Assembly (NCBI RefSeq): GCF_002265625.1
Contig: NZ_NOVE01000010.1
Location: 22,693-86,692 of the forward strand
Direction: 5' to 3'
DNA: 64,000 nucleotides
Source: Prevotella sp. 885
Lineage (GTDB): Bacteria; Bacteroidota; Bacteroidia; Bacteroidales; Bacteroidaceae
Within the stretch, counting starts at the first letter, position 1, and each line of letters opens with the position of its first letter. Shown piece after piece: positions 62,808 through 64,000 of this stretch. Both the position numbers and the translations under genes were made by a program. The notes under the pieces were generated by a model. That model saw only the letters and a list, made by a program, of their open reading frames with translations. It did no database searches and was not told the origin of the DNA.

Positions 62808-63695
62808 ATGGAATATATATCAACAAAAGAATATGCAGACTTGCATGGGATGTCAGAAAGGACCGTGCGCAACTATTGTGTGCAGGGAAAGATATCGGGT
62901 GCTCAACTGATAGGAAAGACATGGAGTGTTCCTGCGAATGCTCCATTGCCACAAAGAAAGAATGCAAGGAATAGTGTTTCGCCCCTTCTTCAGTCATTAA
63001 GAGAACAAAAAGAAGGGAGGATGAAGGGCGGCATCTATCATCGTATACAGATAGATATGACCTATAACTCTAATCATATTGAGGGCAGCCGACTTACAAA
63101 GGAACAGACCAGGTATATTTTCGAAACCAATACCATAGGAATTACTGACGAAGCGGTAAAAGTGGATGATATTATTGAAACCACAAACCATTTCAAATGC
63201 ATCGACTTTATAATTGACAAGGCAAAAGAACCGTTGACGGAAGCTATGATTAAACAAATGCACGCTTTGTTGAAGGCTGGCACGTCAGATGCCTCAAAGT
63301 CGTGGTTTGCCGTAGGCGAATACAAACGATATGCTAATGAGGTGGGTGGCATTGAGACGACAGATCCTAAGTTGGTAGGCAAGGCCATCCGCGAATTGCT
63401 TAGGGATTATAAGAACAAGAAGGTGATAGCTTTCGAGGATATACTTGACTTCCACCATCGTTTCGAAACCATCCATCCATTTCAGGACGGCAACGGACGA
63501 GTGGGGCGACTGATAATGTTCAAGGAATGTCTCAATCACGCCATTGTGCCTTTCATCATAACCGATGAACTTAAAATGTTTTATTATCGTGGCTTACATG
63601 AATGGAACCATATCCCCGGCTATCTGACCGACACATGCCTAACGGCGCAAGACCATTTCAAGATGTTGCTCGATTACTTCAAGATTAAGTATTAA
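62808..63695 (+). CDS. Fic-domain protein with N-terminal HTH and inhibitory motif
   Basis: 295 residues. An N-terminal helix-turn-helix of the excisionase/MerR-like kind spans 1-45 (YISTKEYADLHGMSERTVRNYCVQGKISGAQLIGKTWSVP). The Fic core carries HPFQDGNGRVGR (223-234) with all catalytic positions: H223, D227, G228, N229, G230, R231 and R234. It should transfer AMP (or another NMP) to target hydroxyls. SNHIEG (88-93) fits the class II inhibitory motif (S/T)xxxE(G/N) N-terminal to the core, so activity is probably auto-inhibited. No antitoxin gene is adjacent. It is likely self-regulating through the HTH and the palindromic promoter; targets unknown. Confidence 0.92.
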   Translation: MEYISTKEYADLHGMSERTVRNYCVQGKISGAQLIGKTWSVPANAPLPQRKNARNSVSPLLQSLREQKEGRMKGGIYHRIQIDMTYNSNHIEGSRLTKEQTRYIFETNTIGITDEAVKVDDIIETTNHFKCIDFIIDKAKEPLTEAMIKQMHALLKAGTSDASKSWFAVGEYKRYANEVGGIETTDPKLVGKAIRELLRDYKNKKVIAFEDILDFHHRFETIHPFQDGNGRVGRLIMFKECLNHAIVPFIITDELKMFYYRGLHEWNHIPGYLTDTCLTAQDHFKMLLDYFKIKY

Positions 63696-63716
63696 AGCAC
63701 CCAAACCATAAGACAA

Positions 63717-63876
63717 TGCAAATATCGTCCAAGAGAGTAAAAACCTGTTACAAAATAAAAATTGATTCTAGAGTTATGAATTGCTGTTTTTATGGTGTTT
63801 TGCTGTGCAAACTGCCCCCGAGCCATGCAATAGCGCCACTTTTACACTACAATAGTGGCACTATTAGAGTGTAAAA
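63717..63876 (+). repeat. Repeat family C, copy C3 interrupted by an IS element
   Basis: Matches C1 from TGCAAATATCGT to CTATTAGAGTGTAAAA, then switches abruptly to unrelated sequence at 63877, the presumed left end of an IS. Confidence 0.8.
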
Positions 63877-64000
63877 TGACTTAATACAGATTTGCTTTAC
63901 ACGGTTTTAACAATTCAAAAACAGTGTAAGTAATGAAAAAAGAGCGTAGACAACCTCGTCATTTTGACGATCAGTTCCGTTTGAGTGTATTAAAAGATTA
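63877..64000 (+). mobile_element. Left end of an insertion sequence (cut by the window)
   Basis: Begins TGACTTAATACAG where repeat C3 breaks off and continues into a transposase-like ORF at 63933. The right end is outside the window. Family IS3-like is a guess from the start of the ORF. Confidence 0.55.
63933..64000 (+). CDS. Transposase OrfA-like, N-terminal fragment
   Basis: Only 22 codons are visible (MKKERRQPRHFDDQFRLSVL, then KD). A basic start followed by (Y/F)D(D/E)xF is common at the start of IS3-type OrfA helix-turn-helix proteins. The reading frame is open to the window edge. Confidence 0.5.
   Translation, partial: MKKERRQPRHFDDQFRLSVLKD

Overview
The window comes from a Bacteroidota genome, most likely a Prevotellaceae-type member of the Bacteroidales. 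Evidence for this: surface proteins end in type IX secretion (T9SS) sorting domains; promoters show the Bacteroidetes form (TTTG, about 20 nt, TAnnTTTGC); starts lack strong Shine-Dalgarno sequences; and the housekeeping genes (gltX, waaA, 7TM-HD hydrolase, FadL-type porin) are of Bacteroidales type. Genus is inference only. No SusC/SusD pair, phage, CRISPR array or rRNA is present.

Layout. 1-11000, minus strand: two tandem T9SS-exported GH85 endo-beta-N-acetylglucosaminidases and a GH36-like TIM-barrel hydrolase, a host-glycan toolkit. 11648-16927, minus: a five-gene envelope-glycan operon (epimerase, PAP2 lipid phosphatase, three glycosyltransferases). 17092-19287: RNase R. 19955-23023, minus: a large T9SS surface protein. 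23438: tRNA-Val(TAC). 24462-27833, minus: NSS transporter, an unusual esterase-HAD fusion and a BASS transporter; divergent to them, a VanZ-like gene. 28917-36642: FadL-type porin, CutC, 7TM-HD phosphohydrolase, GltX, WaaA. 36784-42216, minus: a complete L-fucose operon fucI-fucA-fucK-fucP without a linked regulator. 44407-62697, plus: an 18-kb surface-complex operon with a small ORF, a T9SS adhesin-like protein, an outer-membrane barrel, a 2653-residue giant secreted protein, an Fn3 protein and two lipoproteins. 62808-63695: a Fic protein with HTH domain. The window ends inside an IS element.

Between genes lie at least three families of non-coding, highly foldable dispersed repeats, called A, B and C here. 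A is about 125-560 bp bounded by a GGAGGCTATGGCG inverted repeat. B is about 389 bp with about 30-bp terminal inverted repeats. C is about 390 bp with internal palindromic GTGGC(G/A)CTATT boxes. They cluster at convergent 3' ends and in one nested island at 42674-44132.

The two most interesting items are the 44-62 kb operon, whose genes look built to act together as a cell-surface assembly of unknown role, and the structured repeats, especially B. The glycan genes fit together functionally: GH85 enzymes release N-glycans, exo-glycosidases trim them and the fuc operon uses the fucose. All functional statements rest on motif reading by eye; no database search was possible.
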